A stretch of DNA of 64,000 nucleotides from Geoanaerobacter pelophilus (GCF_018476885.1 NZ_JAHCVJ010000011.1:1-64000); one strand, 5' to 3'; shown: positions 48,691-58,991, counted from the first letter of the stretch. The notes: generated by a model from the sequence alone, not told the origin. Made by a program: numbers and translations.

Positions 48691-49122
48691 TTACATGCCG
48701 TAAAGCCGCTCCCCTTCAAGCATATTGAAACCTTTCGACGCTAAGGTGCTGATGGCCTTTTCCGTTTCATCAAAGCGGAAAATGATCACAGCGTTGTCGC
48801 CGCACCGCTCTACAAAGGCATACATGTATTCAACATTAATGGAGCCGCTGTCCAGAACCTGCAGAATACTGGCAAGTCCGCCCGGTTGGTCAGGAACCTC
48901 AACCGCGACTACTTCGGTCTTGCTTACGGTAAACCCCTTCCCTTTAAGGACTGATATTGCTTGTTCACGATCATTGACAATCAAGCGGAGAATGCCGAAA
49001 TCTGAGGTGTCAGCCAGGGATAACGCTCGAATGTTCACGCCGGCTTCGCCGAGAATTCGGCTCACTTCAGCCAACCGGCCAGACTTGTTCTCTATAAAGA
49101 TTGAGATCTGTTCGACTTTCAT
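48691..49122 (-). CDS. Tandem ACT domain protein
   Basis: 143 aa with two ACT domains: [20 protein letters not shown] and [22 protein letters not shown] domains bind amino acids; proteins of this size are often next to iorAB-paaK and are thought to sense aromatic or branched amino acids. GGAGGAAC ribosome site. A regulatory role here is inferred. Confidence 0.85.
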   Translation of the reverse strand: MKVEQISIFIENKSGRLAEVSRILGEAGVNIRALSLADTSDFGILRLIVNDREQAISVLKGKGFTVSKTEVVAVEVPDQPGGLASILQVLDSGSINVEYMYAFVERCGDNAVIIFRFDETEKAISTLASKGFNMLEGERLYGM

Positions 49123-49165
49123 AGTTCCTCCATAGGGACCAGGATAAAATGACGAGATAACCGCC

Positions 49166-50473
49166 CTACAGCTTCCTGTTGTCTACCACCCTTTTTGCCT
49201 TGCCTTCACTGCGCTGAATGGTTTTAGGTTCAACCAGCTTAACTGTGCAGGTAACACCGAGCATATCCTTGATCTCTTTTTCGATGCGGCGGGAAAGAAC
49301 CTGAAGCACCTTAACTTCATCCGAGAACAATCGCTCATCGACCTCGACCTGAACCTGGAGGGTATCGAGGTTGTCCTTGCGGTCAACTATCAGCAGATAG
49401 TGCGGCTCAACCCCTTCTATGCCGACAAGGATCGATTCAATCTGCGATGGGAAAACATTGACCCCGCGGATAATCAGCATGTCGTCGGAGCGTCCACTCA
49501 TCCGGGCGATGCGGGCGTGGGTCCGTCCACATTTGCAGGTATCATAGGTCAGGCTGGTTATGTCCCTAGTTCGATACCTGATTAACGGGATACCCTGTTT
49601 GGTAATGGTCGTGATAACCAGTTCACCCTTTTCTCCAGGCGCGAGACGTTTACCTGTTTCAGGGTTGATTATTTCCGGGATGAAATGATCTTCCCAGATA
49701 TGCAATCCCTGCTTGGCTTCGATGCATTCGATGGCAACACCTGGCCCCATAATTTCCGACAAACCGTAAATATCGATGGCATCAAGATTAAGCTTCTCTT
49801 CTATCTCACGGCGCATTTCTTCAGACCACGGCTCAGCGCCAAAAATACCGACCCGCAGTTTCAGTTTTTTGAAATCAACACCCTCGACTCCTGCTTCTTC
49901 AGCCATGAACAAGGAGTAGGAAGGGGTGCAGGTCAGGACAGTAGACCCAAAATCTTGCATGATCATAATCTGTCGCTTGGTGTTACCACCGGAGATCGGT
50001 ATGACCGAAGCGCCAAGTCTTTCTGCGCCGTAATGGGCACCGAGGCCGCCGGTAAAGAGTCCATAACCGTAAGCGTTATGGATAATATCACCCTTATGGA
50101 CACCGGCCGCAACAAACGAACGAGCCATCAGGTCGGTCCAGGTTTCAATGTCCTTGAGTGTGTAGCCGACGACAGTCGGCTTACCGGTGGTGCCGCTTGA
50201 AGCATGTATTCTGACGATCTCTTCCATCGGCGCCGCAAACAGGGCATATGGATAAGAATCGCGCATGTCCTGTTTCGTGGTAAATGGAAGACACTGCAGA
50301 TCATCAAGAGACGTTATATTAGCAGGACTGACCCCATTCTTATTGAATGAATCCCTATAAAACGGCACATTTGAATATACTCTTTCAATAACTGATTGAA
50401 GCCGTTTCAACTGAAGAGCTTCAAGCGCTTGCCTTGGGAGGGTTTCAAATTCTTCATTGTAGTAAGTCGGCAT
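49166..50473 (-). CDS. paaK: Phenylacetate-CoA ligase (first copy)
   Basis: 435 aa. [33 protein letters not shown] and [21 protein letters not shown] are the adenylate-forming family motifs. Next to iorB, it would activate aryl-acetates released from, or alternative to, the Ior reaction. A nine-base gap separates it from iorB. Confidence 0.93.
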   Translation of the reverse strand: MPTYYNEEFETLPRQALEALQLKRLQSVIERVYSNVPFYRDSFNKNGVSPANITSLDDLQCLPFTTKQDMRDSYPYALFAAPMEEIVRIHASSGTTGKPTVVGYTLKDIETWTDLMARSFVAAGVHKGDIIHNAYGYGLFTGGLGAHYGAERLGASVIPISGGNTKRQIMIMQDFGSTVLTCTPSYSLFMAEEAGVEGVDFKKLKLRVGIFGAEPWSEEMRREIEEKLNLDAIDIYGLSEIMGPGVAIECIEAKQGLHIWEDHFIPEIINPETGKRLAPGEKGELVITTITKQGIPLIRYRTRDITSLTYDTCKCGRTHARIARMSGRSDDMLIIRGVNVFPSQIESILVGIEGVEPHYLLIVDRKDNLDTLQVQVEVDERLFSDEVKVLQVLSRRIEKEIKDMLGVTCTVKLVEPKTIQRSEGKAKRVVDNRKL

Positions 50474-50482
50474 CGGTTTCTC

Positions 50483-51055
50483 CTACAGTGATCGCCCGAT
50501 TCGGAACGCTTTCAGGTTCACATCAAGCGCCTTCTTCGGCACCATTTTCTCAATTGCACTCTGCCAGATTGCTTCCTTTATATCCAGCTTGCCAGAAACC
50601 GCTCCAAGCAGGACCGTGTTGGCCGCTCTCGGATTTCCCGCTTCATTGGCGAGTTTCAAGCCATCGACAAGCAGCAGATCCGGCACGATTGTCCGCATTT
50701 TTTCGACCAAGCCGTCAGGATAGGTCTGTTGGCCAAGCAGTACCGCAGGCGGATAGATCCGAAAATCATTAGCGATTACCTTGGCATCGGCCTTCATCAA
50801 GGGCAGATAGCGATAGGTCTCAAGCAGTTCGAATCCAAAGAGGATGTCTCCTTCACCTTCAGGCACAACCGGGGAAAATACCTTTTCCCCGAAACGCACG
50901 TGAGATACCACACTGCCGCCGCGCTGCGACATACCGTGAATTTCGCTTTTCTTGACATCAAATCCGGCGAGCATGAAAGCCTCGGCCAGAATTTCCGAAG
51001 CGAGGAGAATCCCCTGTCCACCAACGCCGACCAGCAAAATATTGGTGATACTCAT
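50483..51055 (-). CDS. iorB: Indolepyruvate ferredoxin oxidoreductase, beta subunit
   Basis: 190 aa from ATG 51055, overlapping iorA (ATGA). NILLVGVGGQGILLASEILAEA and KKSEIHGMSQRGGSVVSHVRFG are the gamma-type domain of 2-oxoacid oxidoreductases. With IorA it oxidises aryl-pyruvates to aryl-acetyl-CoA, reducing ferredoxin. Confidence 0.93.
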   Translation of the reverse strand: MSITNILLVGVGGQGILLASEILAEAFMLAGFDVKKSEIHGMSQRGGSVVSHVRFGEKVFSPVVPEGEGDILFGFELLETYRYLPLMKADAKVIANDFRIYPPAVLLGQQTYPDGLVEKMRTIVPDLLLVDGLKLANEAGNPRAANTVLLGAVSGKLDIKEAIWQSAIEKMVPKKALDVNLKAFRIGRSL

Positions 51056-52830
51056 TTTAACCTCCCGATTGCATCGAACTTGCAAAGCTGCTGACAGACA
51101 GTGCAGCCGGTGCACAGGAGCGGGTCGATATAAGCTTTACCTTTTTTCCCGTCTGGAGCGGGTTGCCACTCAATGGCGGGACACCCTATACGGAGGCATG
51201 CCCGGCAACCGGTACAGGAGTCTTGATCGACAAACAACACATCATCTGCCTTGAAACGACCATCTCCTTTAATCAAGCAACAGGGTCTGTTGGTAATTAC
51301 TACTGATGGCTCGCTCCTGTCCATCTCTTGCTTGAGAACCTTAAAGGTCGCGTCAAGATCATATGGATCAACTATCTGTACGTGACGAATACCCAGGGCC
51401 TTGCAGAGGTCTGGGATCTTGACTTCCGGTGCCACTTCACCAGACAGGGTAAATCCTGAGGCTGGGTTCTCCTGTCTGCCGGTCATGGCTGTAATCCGGT
51501 TGTCGAGGATTACTACCGTAGCCGGAGACTGGTTCCAGGCCATCTCCATTAGCGAGTTCAAGCCGGTATGAAGGAAGGTGGAATCGCCAATAACAGCAAC
51601 GACCCGGCGCTGTTCCTCTGGAGGAAGAGCACGCACAATGCCGGACGCATTGCTGATTGAAGCTCCCATGCAGACACAGGTGTCCATTGCGTTGAGCGGC
51701 GGCATGAACCCCAGGGTGTAGCAACCGATATCGCCGGTAACATAGGCACCCAATCGGCTCAGTTCATAGAAAAGCCCGCGGTGAGGACAACCTGGGCACA
51801 TGTTTGGCGGCCGCATAGGTATGGCTTCAGTCTGTAGCGGGTTGTTTTCAGGAATACATATTATCCCGGCATCGCTAAAAGCCTTGCGGATTCGCCCTGG
51901 TGAGAGCTCGCCGCAAAGAGAAATGATCTCTTTACCGGTAACGGCAATCCCCATGGCTTTGACCTGCTCCTCGATAAACGGGTCCAGTTCTTCAACCACA
52001 AAAAGTCTTTTAACTTTAGCGGCAAATTCTTGAATTTTTCCTTTCGGTAATGGATAAACCATCCCCAGCTTCAAGGTAGAAGCCTCTGGCAGCGCCTCGC
52101 GAACATACTGATAAGTCACGCCGGCGCAGATGATGCCTATATCAGCGGAACGATACTCTTCCCGGTTGATCTCCCAGGAATCGCCATGCCGGCCAAGATT
52201 GACCACCCGCTCCTCAACCAATGGGTGACGGACACGGGCATTGCCTGGCAGCATTACAAGTTTGGCAGGATTCTTGACCAGTTTCGGTTCCGGGAGCCCG
52301 GTTACCGGTTCGCCCAACTCGACAATTGACTTGCCATGGGAGATCCTGGTGCAGCTTCTCAGCATTACAGGGGTATCGAACTGCTCAGAGAGCTCAAATG
52401 CTAGACGAGTAAACTCCTTGCACTCAAAGGAGTCTGCAGGTTCAAGCATCGGAACCTTGACGAATTTGGCATAATTGCGGCTGTCCTGCTCATCTTGGGA
52501 GGAATGCATCTCCGGGTCATCGGCGACTACCAGAAGCAAACCACCGCCGACGCCGGTATAGGAAAGCGTAAAAAGCGGGTCTGCAGCTACGTTGACTCCG
52601 ACATGCTTCATGCAGGCAACAGCCCTGGCTCCTCCAAATGAAGCGCCAATAACCACTTCCAGGGCGACCTTCTCGTTGGGAGCCCATGAAGAGTTAATGC
52701 TGCGATAATGTATTATGTTTTCGAGAATTTCAGTCGATGGTGTTCCGGGGTAGGCACTGGCAACCTTTACGCCAGCCTCAAATGCACCTCGAGCAATGGC
52801 CTCGTTGCCTGACAGGATTTCTTTCTTCAA
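51052..52830 (-). CDS. iorA: Indolepyruvate ferredoxin oxidoreductase, alpha subunit
   Basis: 592 aa. N-terminal pyruvate-binding domain (AYPGTPSTEILE), a thiamine-diphosphate domain (GDSTFLHTGLNSLMEMAWN) and C-terminal ferredoxin motifs CTGCRACLRIGCPAIEW and CTGCTVCQQLCKFDAIG for two 4Fe-4S clusters. First gene of the cluster. ATG 52830 sits after a 182-bp region shared with the cytochrome gene. Confidence 0.95.
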   Translation of the reverse strand: MKKEILSGNEAIARGAFEAGVKVASAYPGTPSTEILENIIHYRSINSSWAPNEKVALEVVIGASFGGARAVACMKHVGVNVAADPLFTLSYTGVGGGLLLVVADDPEMHSSQDEQDSRNYAKFVKVPMLEPADSFECKEFTRLAFELSEQFDTPVMLRSCTRISHGKSIVELGEPVTGLPEPKLVKNPAKLVMLPGNARVRHPLVEERVVNLGRHGDSWEINREEYRSADIGIICAGVTYQYVREALPEASTLKLGMVYPLPKGKIQEFAAKVKRLFVVEELDPFIEEQVKAMGIAVTGKEIISLCGELSPGRIRKAFSDAGIICIPENNPLQTEAIPMRPPNMCPGCPHRGLFYELSRLGAYVTGDIGCYTLGFMPPLNAMDTCVCMGASISNASGIVRALPPEEQRRVVAVIGDSTFLHTGLNSLMEMAWNQSPATVVILDNRITAMTGRQENPASGFTLSGEVAPEVKIPDLCKALGIRHVQIVDPYDLDATFKVLKQEMDRSEPSVVITNRPCCLIKGDGRFKADDVLFVDQDSCTGCRACLRIGCPAIEWQPAPDGKKGKAYIDPLLCTGCTVCQQLCKFDAIGRLK

Positions 52831-52957
52831 TGAACAACCCTCAATGGCTTATTTAGGGAAACGATCCCTTTGCGAATGGGCAAATATAATCGATCCGCGG
52901 AGATTCTGTCAACTGCAATCAGAACGCCATGTTGCATTGGCGAGAGATAAAGATGGA

Positions 52958-52985
52958 TTGACTTGAGGCGGGAATCAGCTACGAT
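52958..52985 (+). promoter_or_regulatory. Sigma-70-like promoter of the cytochrome gene
   Basis: TTGACT, 16 bp, TACGAT. The start codon of the cytochrome lies 27 bp beyond, with GGAGGGA before it. Confidence 0.6.
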
Positions 52986-53012
52986 TTTCTAAATACAAAG
53001 TGGAGGGACAAC

Positions 53013-53333
53013 ATGAAAACTACTTTTGCAGTAATAATCGCCTTCAGCATGCTCAACAATGCTACTATCGGCACTGCAGCTGACACCGTTTCCATTGAAC
53101 GCGGCAAAGTGCTGTTTGAAAGCACTAAGCTGGGAAAGTCGGGGAAAAGCTGCGCTACTTGTCATCCTGGTGGCAAGAAGTTGGAATGGGCCGGGACATT
53201 CGATGATGAAAAACTGGAAGAAATAACAAACCGCTGCATTCAGAAAGCGCTGCAGGGTCAACCCCTTAAAGAGGGATCAGACGATCTTAAATCGCTAACC
53301 ATGTATCTCAAGACATTTGCCGGGCCAAACTAA
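53013..53333 (+). CDS. Small monohaem cytochrome c
   Basis: 106 aa. Leader MKTTFAVIIAFSMLNNATIG..A, then GKSCATCHPGGKKLEWAG (one CxxCH) and a C-terminal SLTMYLKTFAG helix, as in small class I cytochromes. A Met ligand for haem could be in TMYLK. Acts in the periplasm. Convergent with ppx. Confidence 0.9.
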   Translation: MKTTFAVIIAFSMLNNATIGTAADTVSIERGKVLFESTKLGKSGKSCATCHPGGKKLEWAGTFDDEKLEEITNRCIQKALQGQPLKEGSDDLKSLTMYLKTFAGPN

Positions 53334-53342
53334 CTAAGTTCT

Positions 53343-54266
53343 TTAGCCCGCATAACCACATACAGAGAGAAGCGCTCCTTCGAGCAGACCGAAATCACTG
53401 ACCTTGAGCATGGTTGAACCGAAGCAAGCCAAGGTCTTTATGGTGAGAAGCGTTCCGGCGATAATCAGATCCTCGCGCCCCTTCTCCATGCCGGTCACCA
53501 TGAGACGTTCCGCGGGAGTCATCGGCAACAGCTTGGCAAAAATCGACTCAATTTCTTTGAGGCTCAGGCAATAATTATTGACCTTGCGATAATCGTAATC
53601 AGCCATTTGCATGCTGATCGCCGCCAGAGTAGTAGCCGTGCCAGCAGTCCCGACAGTAATTGAGCTCTTTGCCATGCCAAGTAAACCATGTTCTTGCAAC
53701 TCAGCCATCAGTGCTGCCAATTCTCGGTCAATCTTATCGGACATTGCCGGGATATCCTGTTTCCCTTCGGTGAGACGCACTACGCCAAGCGGCAAACTTC
53801 TTGAGAAACATGGTTTGCCTCCTTTAGCGAGGGTATATTCGGTGCTTCCTCCACCAACGTCAAACACCAGTACCTGCTCCGGCACATTATCCAACCCTGC
53901 AAACACACCGTTCAAGGTTAAAACACCTTCGGTATGACCATCAATAACCTCAAGCTGGATCCCGGTTTCCTCAAATACCTCTGCGCAAAACCGAGCACCG
54001 TTCGCTGCGTCGCGAACCGCACTGGTGGCAACAGCACGTAACCGCTTAATGTCATATTCTTCAAGTTTTTCCGAAAAATCTTTCATTACCAGGAGAGATC
54101 GATTGCGAGCATCAGTTGAAATACCTATCTCCGCTGAAAACCCGCCACCCAACCGGGTGATCCTGCGCATAATGAATTTCTGATCGATGATACCATCGTG
54201 GCAAGTCCCGATTAGGAGACGTGCCGTATTGGTGCCAAGATCAATTGCAGCGCATAACTCACTCAT
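53343..54266 (-). CDS. Exopolyphosphatase / GppA-type phosphatase
   Basis: 307 aa. AAIDLGTNTARLLIG (phosphate-1), VFDVGGGSTEY (phosphate-2) and GTAGTATTLAAIS mark the Ppx/GppA fold, short single-domain form (about 300 aa). Degrades polyphosphate or pppGpp. Overlaps the Na/Pi symporter gene by eight bases, which links the two in phosphate handling. Confidence 0.9.
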   Translation of the reverse strand: MSELCAAIDLGTNTARLLIGTCHDGIIDQKFIMRRITRLGGGFSAEIGISTDARNRSLLVMKDFSEKLEEYDIKRLRAVATSAVRDAANGARFCAEVFEETGIQLEVIDGHTEGVLTLNGVFAGLDNVPEQVLVFDVGGGSTEYTLAKGGKPCFSRSLPLGVVRLTEGKQDIPAMSDKIDRELAALMAELQEHGLLGMAKSSITVGTAGTATTLAAISMQMADYDYRKVNNYCLSLKEIESIFAKLLPMTPAERLMVTGMEKGREDLIIAGTLLTIKTLACFGSTMLKVSDFGLLEGALLSVCGYAG

Positions 54267-55908
54267 TACTCAACCTCTTTGCCTGCTTGATAATTGAAAA
54301 GGCATACTCCGCAATCTTGTCGAAGGAAACAATGATGTCACTATAGGCGACACCTGCCAGTATAGTGCATTTCCCCTCAGAGAGACGCCTTATATGGCTG
54401 TTGTGCATAAACTCCTGCAGAGTGTCTATTTCGTCTTTCAATGCCCGGGCGTCCGCAATGCTTGATTCTGAAAAGCTCTCAGAATTAAGCAGGGCAAGGT
54501 GTACGAGATCGCCAACCCGCACAGAGAGATTCTTTAACTCCGCCATAGCCTCACTGGAAAAAAGAATCTTGTTTTCTTTTTTCTTTAATAGAGAACCGAC
54601 AATTATCTCATTCTGATCGCCAATATGTTCCAGGATATTGACAACGGTAAGCATCGTCGGGATGCTCAGCGCCGTTTCAGTGGATAATGGCTGTTGCGAA
54701 AGCCGCACAAGAAAAGAAGAAATCTCTCTCTGCAGAAGATCAAGTGTCTCTTCCTTGTTACGTATACGGATTGCCCGCTTGGCATCAAAACGGAAAAACT
54801 GTTCAATAGCATCGTCATACATAGAGACGGTGATCTCTGTCATTCGCTGCAGTTCATTTTTTGCCTGAAGCATTGCCAGAGACGGTGTGTTTAGCACACG
54901 ACTGTCAATAAACTTGCAACAGGCCTCAAAATCGTTACCCTTTTGCCGTCCTCCAGGAAGCATGCTTTTCGAGGAACGGACAAAAAAGCCAAGCAACGGC
55001 AGGAAGAAAATCATAGTGCAGACACTGAAAAGTGTGTGGCTGTTGGCGAGGAGGCGCGGAATCGAAGAGGGAGAAATAATCGGGTCGTAGCCTCCAGGAG
55101 TAATCTGAACGATCAATGACCTGAAAGCATTGGGGAAAAGCACGACCAACATAATTGCCGACAGATTGATTAACAGGTAAATAAATACCGTGCGTTTTGC
55201 AACTGAACTGCCACTGATAGTGGCAATCGCGGCAATAAGCGTAGTCCCAAGAACCTCTCCGACAACCATGAGAAATCCGTTATCGAACGGGACCAGACCG
55301 CTGCCGGTAAGGGCTATGACCACACCAACCGCCGCACTACCTGACTGCAGCATAAATGAAATGGCAGCGCCGAGCAATACGGATACCAGCCGCCAAGGAA
55401 ACTGAACCTGATGCAAGCCGGCACCGATGGCTTTTTCGGTGAAGGGAACAAAGCCCAGCTCCATGATTTGCAGGCCAAGAAAAACTAGACCCGCACCGAG
55501 CAAAAGGTCACCTGCGTAAACCCATCGCCGGCGACGGCAAAAGAATTTCAAAACTGCACCAATAAAAACGAGCGGTTGGGCTATAATAGAAACGCGGAAA
55601 GCAATAAACTGGATAGCAATTGTGGTGCCGATGCCGGTACCAAGCATGACCGCCAGCGCTTGGTAAAGAGACAACAGACCGGCATTTATAAAGCCGATCA
55701 CGAGAATTGAAGCGGCACTGCTGGATTGGAGAGATGCGGATAGGCAGCTCCCGATGAAGACAGAGCTTAGGCGAGTTCCTGTCAACTTCTCCAGAAAGCT
55801 GCGAATCTTCTCGCCAGCCACTTTCTGGAGCCCCTCTGACATCAACTTCATGCCGAGGATGAAGATGCCTAACCCACCGAGCGCCTCCCACAGGGATGCG
55901 TAAGGCAT
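54259..55908 (-). CDS. Na/Pi symporter family protein with PhoU-like tail
   Basis: 549 aa. The two inverted Na/Pi repeats hold SASLQSSSAASILVIGFINAG and MLQSGSAAVGVVIAL (QSSSA-type motifs). The C-terminal 200 residues are helical, PhoU-like. About nine membrane helices. Same unit as ppx. Confidence 0.9.
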   Translation of the reverse strand: MPYASLWEALGGLGIFILGMKLMSEGLQKVAGEKIRSFLEKLTGTRLSSVFIGSCLSASLQSSSAASILVIGFINAGLLSLYQALAVMLGTGIGTTIAIQFIAFRVSIIAQPLVFIGAVLKFFCRRRRWVYAGDLLLGAGLVFLGLQIMELGFVPFTEKAIGAGLHQVQFPWRLVSVLLGAAISFMLQSGSAAVGVVIALTGSGLVPFDNGFLMVVGEVLGTTLIAAIATISGSSVAKRTVFIYLLINLSAIMLVVLFPNAFRSLIVQITPGGYDPIISPSSIPRLLANSHTLFSVCTMIFFLPLLGFFVRSSKSMLPGGRQKGNDFEACCKFIDSRVLNTPSLAMLQAKNELQRMTEITVSMYDDAIEQFFRFDAKRAIRIRNKEETLDLLQREISSFLVRLSQQPLSTETALSIPTMLTVVNILEHIGDQNEIIVGSLLKKKENKILFSSEAMAELKNLSVRVGDLVHLALLNSESFSESSIADARALKDEIDTLQEFMHNSHIRRLSEGKCTILAGVAYSDIIVSFDKIAEYAFSIIKQAKRLSNE

Positions 55909-55921
55909 TGTTGACTCCGGA

Positions 55922-56560
55922 TTACTTTATGATCTTGAACGGGAATACAAAATCAGCTGGTGCTGATTTAGATGTCTCTTTTTTGTAAACTTTGAGGGCA
56001 ACAGTTTTTTTACCTTCGAGGTCAATTCTAAAATAGACCAGACCTGCAACTTTTGCCTTGGGTATTATTGACCCGGATGGAATAGCTTTTGTGTAAATGT
56101 CTTGAGGGTATACTTCATAAAAGTATGGCCGATCAGTAGTGAATCTATTATAGAAGGATGACTTTTCATAATCTTCCAGATAATAGAACCCGACATAAGG
56201 ATACGGCATCAGATAATAGGTATCTCGCGCTATAATCTCTTTGACTTTTTCCGGAGTTAGAGGAAAGTACTGACGACCATCATTGTCGATCAGGAGGAAG
56301 GAATCATTATTGATTATCAATTCGTCATCAGTTTGGTTATCAACAACAATGAAAAATGAAGTGACATTCCCTTCAAGGTTGTAAGAAGCTATCTCTACAT
56401 CGCCACTCCGGGCGGTAATAGTGATTTTATTATTAGTCAAACTCTGCGAGTTGTCTTTCTCGTTGACTATCCCGTTCTGGACAGGTTCCGGTACGACCTT
56501 CAGGGAGGCACAGCCTGAAAGAAAAAAGATTGAAACTATTAGAATCAGACTTTTTTTCAT
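55922..56560 (-). CDS. Lipoprotein, unknown (212 aa)
   Basis: MKKSLILIVSIFFLSGCASL: leader with lipobox LSGC. The mature part is a beta domain with FFIVVDNQTDDELIINND, similar to the DUF4352-like immunoglobulin fold. Surface or periplasmic, partner unknown. It may belong with the OmpA group downstream of it on the map. Confidence 0.78.
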   Translation of the reverse strand: MKKSLILIVSIFFLSGCASLKVVPEPVQNGIVNEKDNSQSLTNNKITITARSGDVEIASYNLEGNVTSFFIVVDNQTDDELIINNDSFLLIDNDGRQYFPLTPEKVKEIIARDTYYLMPYPYVGFYYLEDYEKSSFYNRFTTDRPYFYEVYPQDIYTKAIPSGSIIPKAKVAGLVYFRIDLEGKKTVALKVYKKETSKSAPADFVFPFKIIK

Positions 56561-56600
56561 GATATTTTCCCCCGGTCCATCATGCAGTCAAAAGGCCTGG

Positions 56601-57035
56601 TTAGTTTTCGAAATAATCCCTCGGATAAGTAGTGATCCGTATTTTGGGATACTTCGTTTTATCCTCGGAATCGTCCCAAATTGCGACAAAAAAATCATGG
56701 TCAAGAGAATGCTTGGTTTTAAGATACTGATGCACCTGTTCAGCAAGTGAAAAAGCCATCTTGATTTGCAGGTCTCTATTCTTACCCTTCTTTTCAGGGT
56801 AAAAAGCTTCTATCAGTATCGTTGCTTCAGAATTAAGTTGTCTGAGTTGAGGCACTAATTTGTCAATTTCCGTTTTTAAATGCTGATCAAATGGGGGATC
56901 AGAGCCATCACTCCGTGCTATCCCAAGAAATTGAGCACCGCGTGGCAGGCGGCCATGCGTAGTATCACCCATAGCAGGTATTTCAAGTAACAGGATGAAT
57001 AACAGCAGCTGCCCAAAGATAAAAGCGCATCTCAT
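56601..57035 (-). CDS. Periplasmic protein next to OmpA gene (144 aa)
   Basis: Sec leader to about residue 23, then a single alpha/beta domain with LNSEATILIEAFYPEKKG and AFSLAEQVHQYL, which resembles the OmpA C-terminal fold without its peptidoglycan Asp/Arg pattern. Overlaps the OmpA gene by four bases, so the two are co-translated and may interact. Confidence 0.65.
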   Translation of the reverse strand: MRCAFIFGQLLLFILLLEIPAMGDTTHGRLPRGAQFLGIARSDGSDPPFDQHLKTEIDKLVPQLRQLNSEATILIEAFYPEKKGKNRDLQIKMAFSLAEQVHQYLKTKHSLDHDFFVAIWDDSEDKTKYPKIRITTYPRDYFEN

Positions 57036-58579
57036 CGAGTTTCTTCGCGTTGCAGGAAAAGAATTTCAAACCTTCGATTCATCTTGCGACCAATCTCGGA
57101 TTGATTGTCAGCCAGTTGCTTGCCGCTCCCCATTCCCCTCACGAAAATACGGGTAGAATCTATCCCTTCCCTATTAATGAGATAGCTTGCTACCTCAATA
57201 GCACGACGAAGTGAAAGGTCAAAATTATACTTTGGTGATCCGATCGAATCGGTATAGGCGTCAATTCGCAAATACGTCCAGGCGCTGTCTGTGCGAATCT
57301 GTTCGGCCAGATCGGCAAGCTGCTTTTTGGCTTCAGGGGTAAGTTCTGTTTGCCCCTGCTGGAAATAACCGACGACATCTGGGAAACGGAAACGTCGATA
57401 GGCAACAAGCTTTTCCTCTAGTTTTGGAGGAGTTGCCGAGGAAGGCTCCTTAGATTCACCTTTTACGTTAAAGCCATATGTCGGTGGCTGGGCCTCTGTT
57501 TTGGTCGCTTTAGAGTCTTTGGGAGCACTCTCTTCTTTATCAGTGGCGGAGTCTACAGGAGGAGGCGGGATAAAAGGTCGCGCGGTTTCGTTGTTTTGGG
57601 GGGGAAGGATAATCTGTCCGTATGTTCGGATAACCACCTCTTCCTTGTCCAGGTCAAGAGGAACTTCGATTTTACTGACTGCTTCAGCTGGAGCTGGGGC
57701 TTTAACAAGTTTTGGAGATATCGGTATAATCTTGATCGGCTTGACAACTACCTGTTTGGCGGCCTCGGCTTTCAACTCACTCTCAAGCTTGGGAATTGCC
57801 TTTATATAAGTACCCAACCCGGTTGAAGTAGAAAGTCCAAAAATAAACCGCCAGTCCGGGTTTGTGCCGGACAGCCCTTTGCCCCCAGAAAGAGACAGGC
57901 TTAAATAAGGGGATAAAAAATATTGTAATCCGACATCCCCCTCCAATCGTCCGTTTTGAGAAAGCTCTTCCTTATACCTGATGCCGGTAATTTCAGAGTA
58001 CACCTTGACACGAGGGGTAAGGGAAAGTTCCAATGCCCCGCCATACAGCAATTCGTCATCCGATAACTTACGAGTCATGTACCCGCTGTAGGCATGAACG
58101 CCATAGAGATCTGTCTTGTAGGAGGCTATCAGGCGACCTCCAAAATCGGTCGTGCCGTCTATCGCAGGAGTTTGTGATATGCGCCGTTGAAGTGTACCAT
58201 CTGCAGCAATCTTGAAATTAGAGGTACGTCTCCCGTACAAACGGACTTTCAAGCCCAAGTCGGCGCTGTTCCGATCTGAATAGTTCTCTTCCTTATTGAA
58301 AAGGATATTTGGGTATGCGCCGTAAACTTCAATGAAAGAGCCCATCCCCATTGTTATCGTCGCCGGCAGGACAAAAGTCCTGACTGCATCCTTGCTGGCA
58401 AGGTTGCCCCAGACGCCAACGCTGAGATTTCCTGCATCAATGGTTTCGGCACTCGGGACAGTAACAAGACCGGTTGAGCCGCTTTGGGAGGGGATTGCCA
58501 GTGCAGGGTGTACGTATGCCAGTCCCATAACTGAGAATAACAAGGTGAGAAATATGGGAGTTAGCTGTCTCAATGGCAT
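57032..58579 (-). CDS. OmpA-family outer-membrane protein
   Basis: 515 aa. A leader (to about residue 28), a barrel-like region (residues 30-260, alternating strands, with GSTGLVTVPSAETIDAGNLS at the start as in YjbH-like porins), a long Pro/Lys/Glu linker and an OmpA domain (IDAYTDSIGSPKYNFDLSLRRA, GMGSGKQLADNQSEIGRKMNRR) that binds peptidoglycan. Confidence 0.85.
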   Translation of the reverse strand: MPLRQLTPIFLTLLFSVMGLAYVHPALAIPSQSGSTGLVTVPSAETIDAGNLSVGVWGNLASKDAVRTFVLPATITMGMGSFIEVYGAYPNILFNKEENYSDRNSADLGLKVRLYGRRTSNFKIAADGTLQRRISQTPAIDGTTDFGGRLIASYKTDLYGVHAYSGYMTRKLSDDELLYGGALELSLTPRVKVYSEITGIRYKEELSQNGRLEGDVGLQYFLSPYLSLSLSGGKGLSGTNPDWRFIFGLSTSTGLGTYIKAIPKLESELKAEAAKQVVVKPIKIIPISPKLVKAPAPAEAVSKIEVPLDLDKEEVVIRTYGQIILPPQNNETARPFIPPPPVDSATDKEESAPKDSKATKTEAQPPTYGFNVKGESKEPSSATPPKLEEKLVAYRRFRFPDVVGYFQQGQTELTPEAKKQLADLAEQIRTDSAWTYLRIDAYTDSIGSPKYNFDLSLRRAIEVASYLINREGIDSTRIFVRGMGSGKQLADNQSEIGRKMNRRFEILFLQREETR

Positions 58580-58712
58580 TTATTTGTCAATTGTGAGGAA
58601 TTAATTCTAATGGCTTATAACAGATTATCGGGAACAGGTGAAGAGATAATCCCAATAAAAAATATTTGATATCACACAAAAGGGCAAATTAGCTTGTGCT
58701 TTGAGTCAGGCA

Positions 58713-58991
58713 TCAATCCTTATCGACCCGTTCTTTCAATTCTTTTCCCACTTTGAAAAAGGGAAGCTTCTTCGGTTTTACCGCAATCGATTCACCGGTT
58801 TTGGGATTTCGCCCGGTGTAAGCTTTGTAGTCATTGACCACAAAACTGCCGAATCCCCTGATTTCGATACGGTCTCCCTGTATCATGGCGTCGGTCATTG
58901 CATCGAAAATGGTATTGACGATTTCTTCGGCTTTTTTGTAGGAAAGCCCCTTTTGAGCAGCAACGGTTTCAATAAGCTCTGATTTGTTCAT
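58713..58991 (-). CDS. HU/IHF family DNA-bending protein
   Basis: 92 aa. MNKSELIETVAAQKGLSYKKA, IRGFGSFVVN and GRNPKTGESIAVKPKKLPFFK are typical; the length is nearer IHF than HU. Binds and bends DNA; IHF-like proteins help Mu repressor and transposase control. Ribosome site GGAGGTTC. Confidence 0.9.
   Translation of the reverse strand: MNKSELIETVAAQKGLSYKKAEEIVNTIFDAMTDAMIQGDRIEIRGFGSFVVNDYKAYTGRNPKTGESIAVKPKKLPFFKVGKELKERVDKD

Noticed and set aside
52831-53012. Riboswitch or leader upstream of iorA
   Set aside because: No convincing long-range pairing or T-box motif; only an ordinary promoter for the opposite gene.
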